Origin: a bacterium
GTDB lineage: Bacteria > UBP14 > UBA6098 > B30-G16
DNA length: 6,705 nt
Direction of reading: 5' to 3'
Assembly (NCBI GenBank): GCA_030620455.1
Contig: JAUXEQ010000084.1
Span: forward strand, 1 to 6,705
The notes under the pieces: generated by a model
What the model saw: only the letters and a program-made list of their open reading frames with translations
Database searches by the model: none
Told to the model about the DNA's origin: nothing
Translations under genes and position numbers: made by a program
Shown: positions 6,225 to 6,705 of the stretch, piece by piece
Numbering within the stretch: the first letter of the stretch is position 1
How the letters are laid out: the number at the start of each line of letters is the position of its first letter

Positions 6225-6265
6225 GGGGGGGTCGCTCCTATATGTTGCGTTATTTCTACTCCATT

Positions 6266-6705
6266 TCATTTGGAAATATAGAAATTCTCATATCCTCTTA
6301 CTTCCATCCTACTTTCATTCGAAATTTGTCGAAGACTCTCCGTTACTTGATTTGTTCTTCTTGTCGTCTCATCTCTATTGTCAGCATGAGTTATGTACCA
6401 TACACGCAGTATTTTTTTTGAACTTCCAATCCTTTGGATCCAACATTCTGAAGGGAGTTTATCATTGTGCAATAGGTCCTCATATTTGAGATTCTGGAAT
6501 CCTTCGGAGTAGACTGTCAGTAAGCGACCGATTGCGTGTTCAATTTCATCTGGAAGTGATATAAAACCGGAAAAATTCTTCTCTTCAACTAGTCTTATGG
6601 GGGGATAGTAATGCGTTGCCGTCGCAAAAGATACATTTGCTGCTTCAGATTTGCTATGAAATTTCATTATGATGTAGGGATGTTGAATTTCTGCTGTACA
6701 ATTAA
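6266..6705 (-). CDS. Unrecognised protein, C-terminal part (5' end beyond right edge)
   Basis: A minus-strand frame enters at the right edge and ends at TGA 6268-6266; 146 codons are visible. The first in-window ATG (6667-6665) has no Shine-Dalgarno, and the frame stays open and protein-like upstream of it (CTAEIQHPYII), so the true start is probably outside the window. The visible part is soluble and mixed alpha/beta. Segments include SFATATHYYPPIRLVEEKNF, an acidic helix-like stretch (LPDEIEHAIGRLL), KKILRVWYITHADNRDE and a basic, charged tail. No signal peptide, membrane segment or catalytic motif is recognisable. It converges on the lipoprotein gene across 116 bp. I cannot assign a function; coding status is likely from the long open frame and balanced composition. 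Confidence 0.6.
   Translation of the reverse strand, partial: NCTAEIQHPYIIMKFHSKSEAANVSFATATHYYPPIRLVEEKNFSGFISLPDEIEHAIGRLLTVYSEGFQNLKYEDLLHNDKLPSECWIQRIGSSKKILRVWYITHADNRDETTRRTNQVTESLRQISNESRMEVRGYENFYISK

Noticed and set aside
6202..6489. Plus-strand frames of 83-95 residues near the right end
   Set aside because: They are antisense to the open minus-strand edge gene, rich in Ile/Leu/Ser/Tyr, and lack ribosome sites.

Overview
The window is AT-rich bacterial chromosomal DNA. Two sampled 60-base blocks give 33% GC inside comEC and 50% inside the lipoprotein gene. Shine-Dalgarno sites are strong, and the standard code fits because TGA acts as a stop. No ribosomal or other phylogenetic marker is present. 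A DUF2089 / DUF4097 / SHOCT-like gene set occurs in Firmicutes and several uncultured phyla. A ComEC whose C-terminal hydrolase domain has decayed recalls Bacteroidota-like lineages. My best guess is an uncultured, AT-rich bacterium of uncertain phylum, with low confidence. I see no tRNA, rRNA, CRISPR array, IS element or riboswitch.

Layout: (1) 1-520, minus strand: an unrecognised protein gene that runs off the left edge. (2) 521-655: divergent intergenic region with a possible comEC promoter. (3) 656-2812, plus: comEC, the inner-membrane DNA-uptake channel, with a reduced metallo-beta-lactamase-like C-terminus. (4) 2813-2939: very AT-rich spacer with a TTGACA promoter element and an 11-base Shine-Dalgarno. 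(5) 2940-5154, plus: a tight four-gene run with gaps of 11 and 12 bp and then a 4-bp overlap. It encodes a DUF2089 zinc-ribbon/HTH protein, a SHOCT-like plus DUF4097-like beta-solenoid protein, a small SHOCT-like alpha/beta protein, and IspF of the MEP isoprenoid pathway. (6) 5155-5483: 329 bp non-coding, with a small inverted repeat and a TTGACA-type promoter. (7) 5484-6149, plus: an unrecognised cysteine- and tyrosine-containing lipoprotein of higher GC. (8) 6150-6265: convergent spacer with imperfect inverted repeats. (9) 6266-6705, minus: the C-terminal part of an unrecognised protein that enters from the right edge.

The most coherent unit is the DUF2089 operon. The same ~26-residue helical motif closes the putative regulator and opens both following proteins, so the three are probably one functional module. 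Relatives of the second and third proteins (YvlB/LiaX type) belong to cell-envelope stress responses. Translational coupling of the last one to ispF, which feeds the isoprenoid precursors of undecaprenyl phosphate, is suggestive but unproven. The flanking genes (comEC, lipoprotein, two edge genes) show no clear link to this module.
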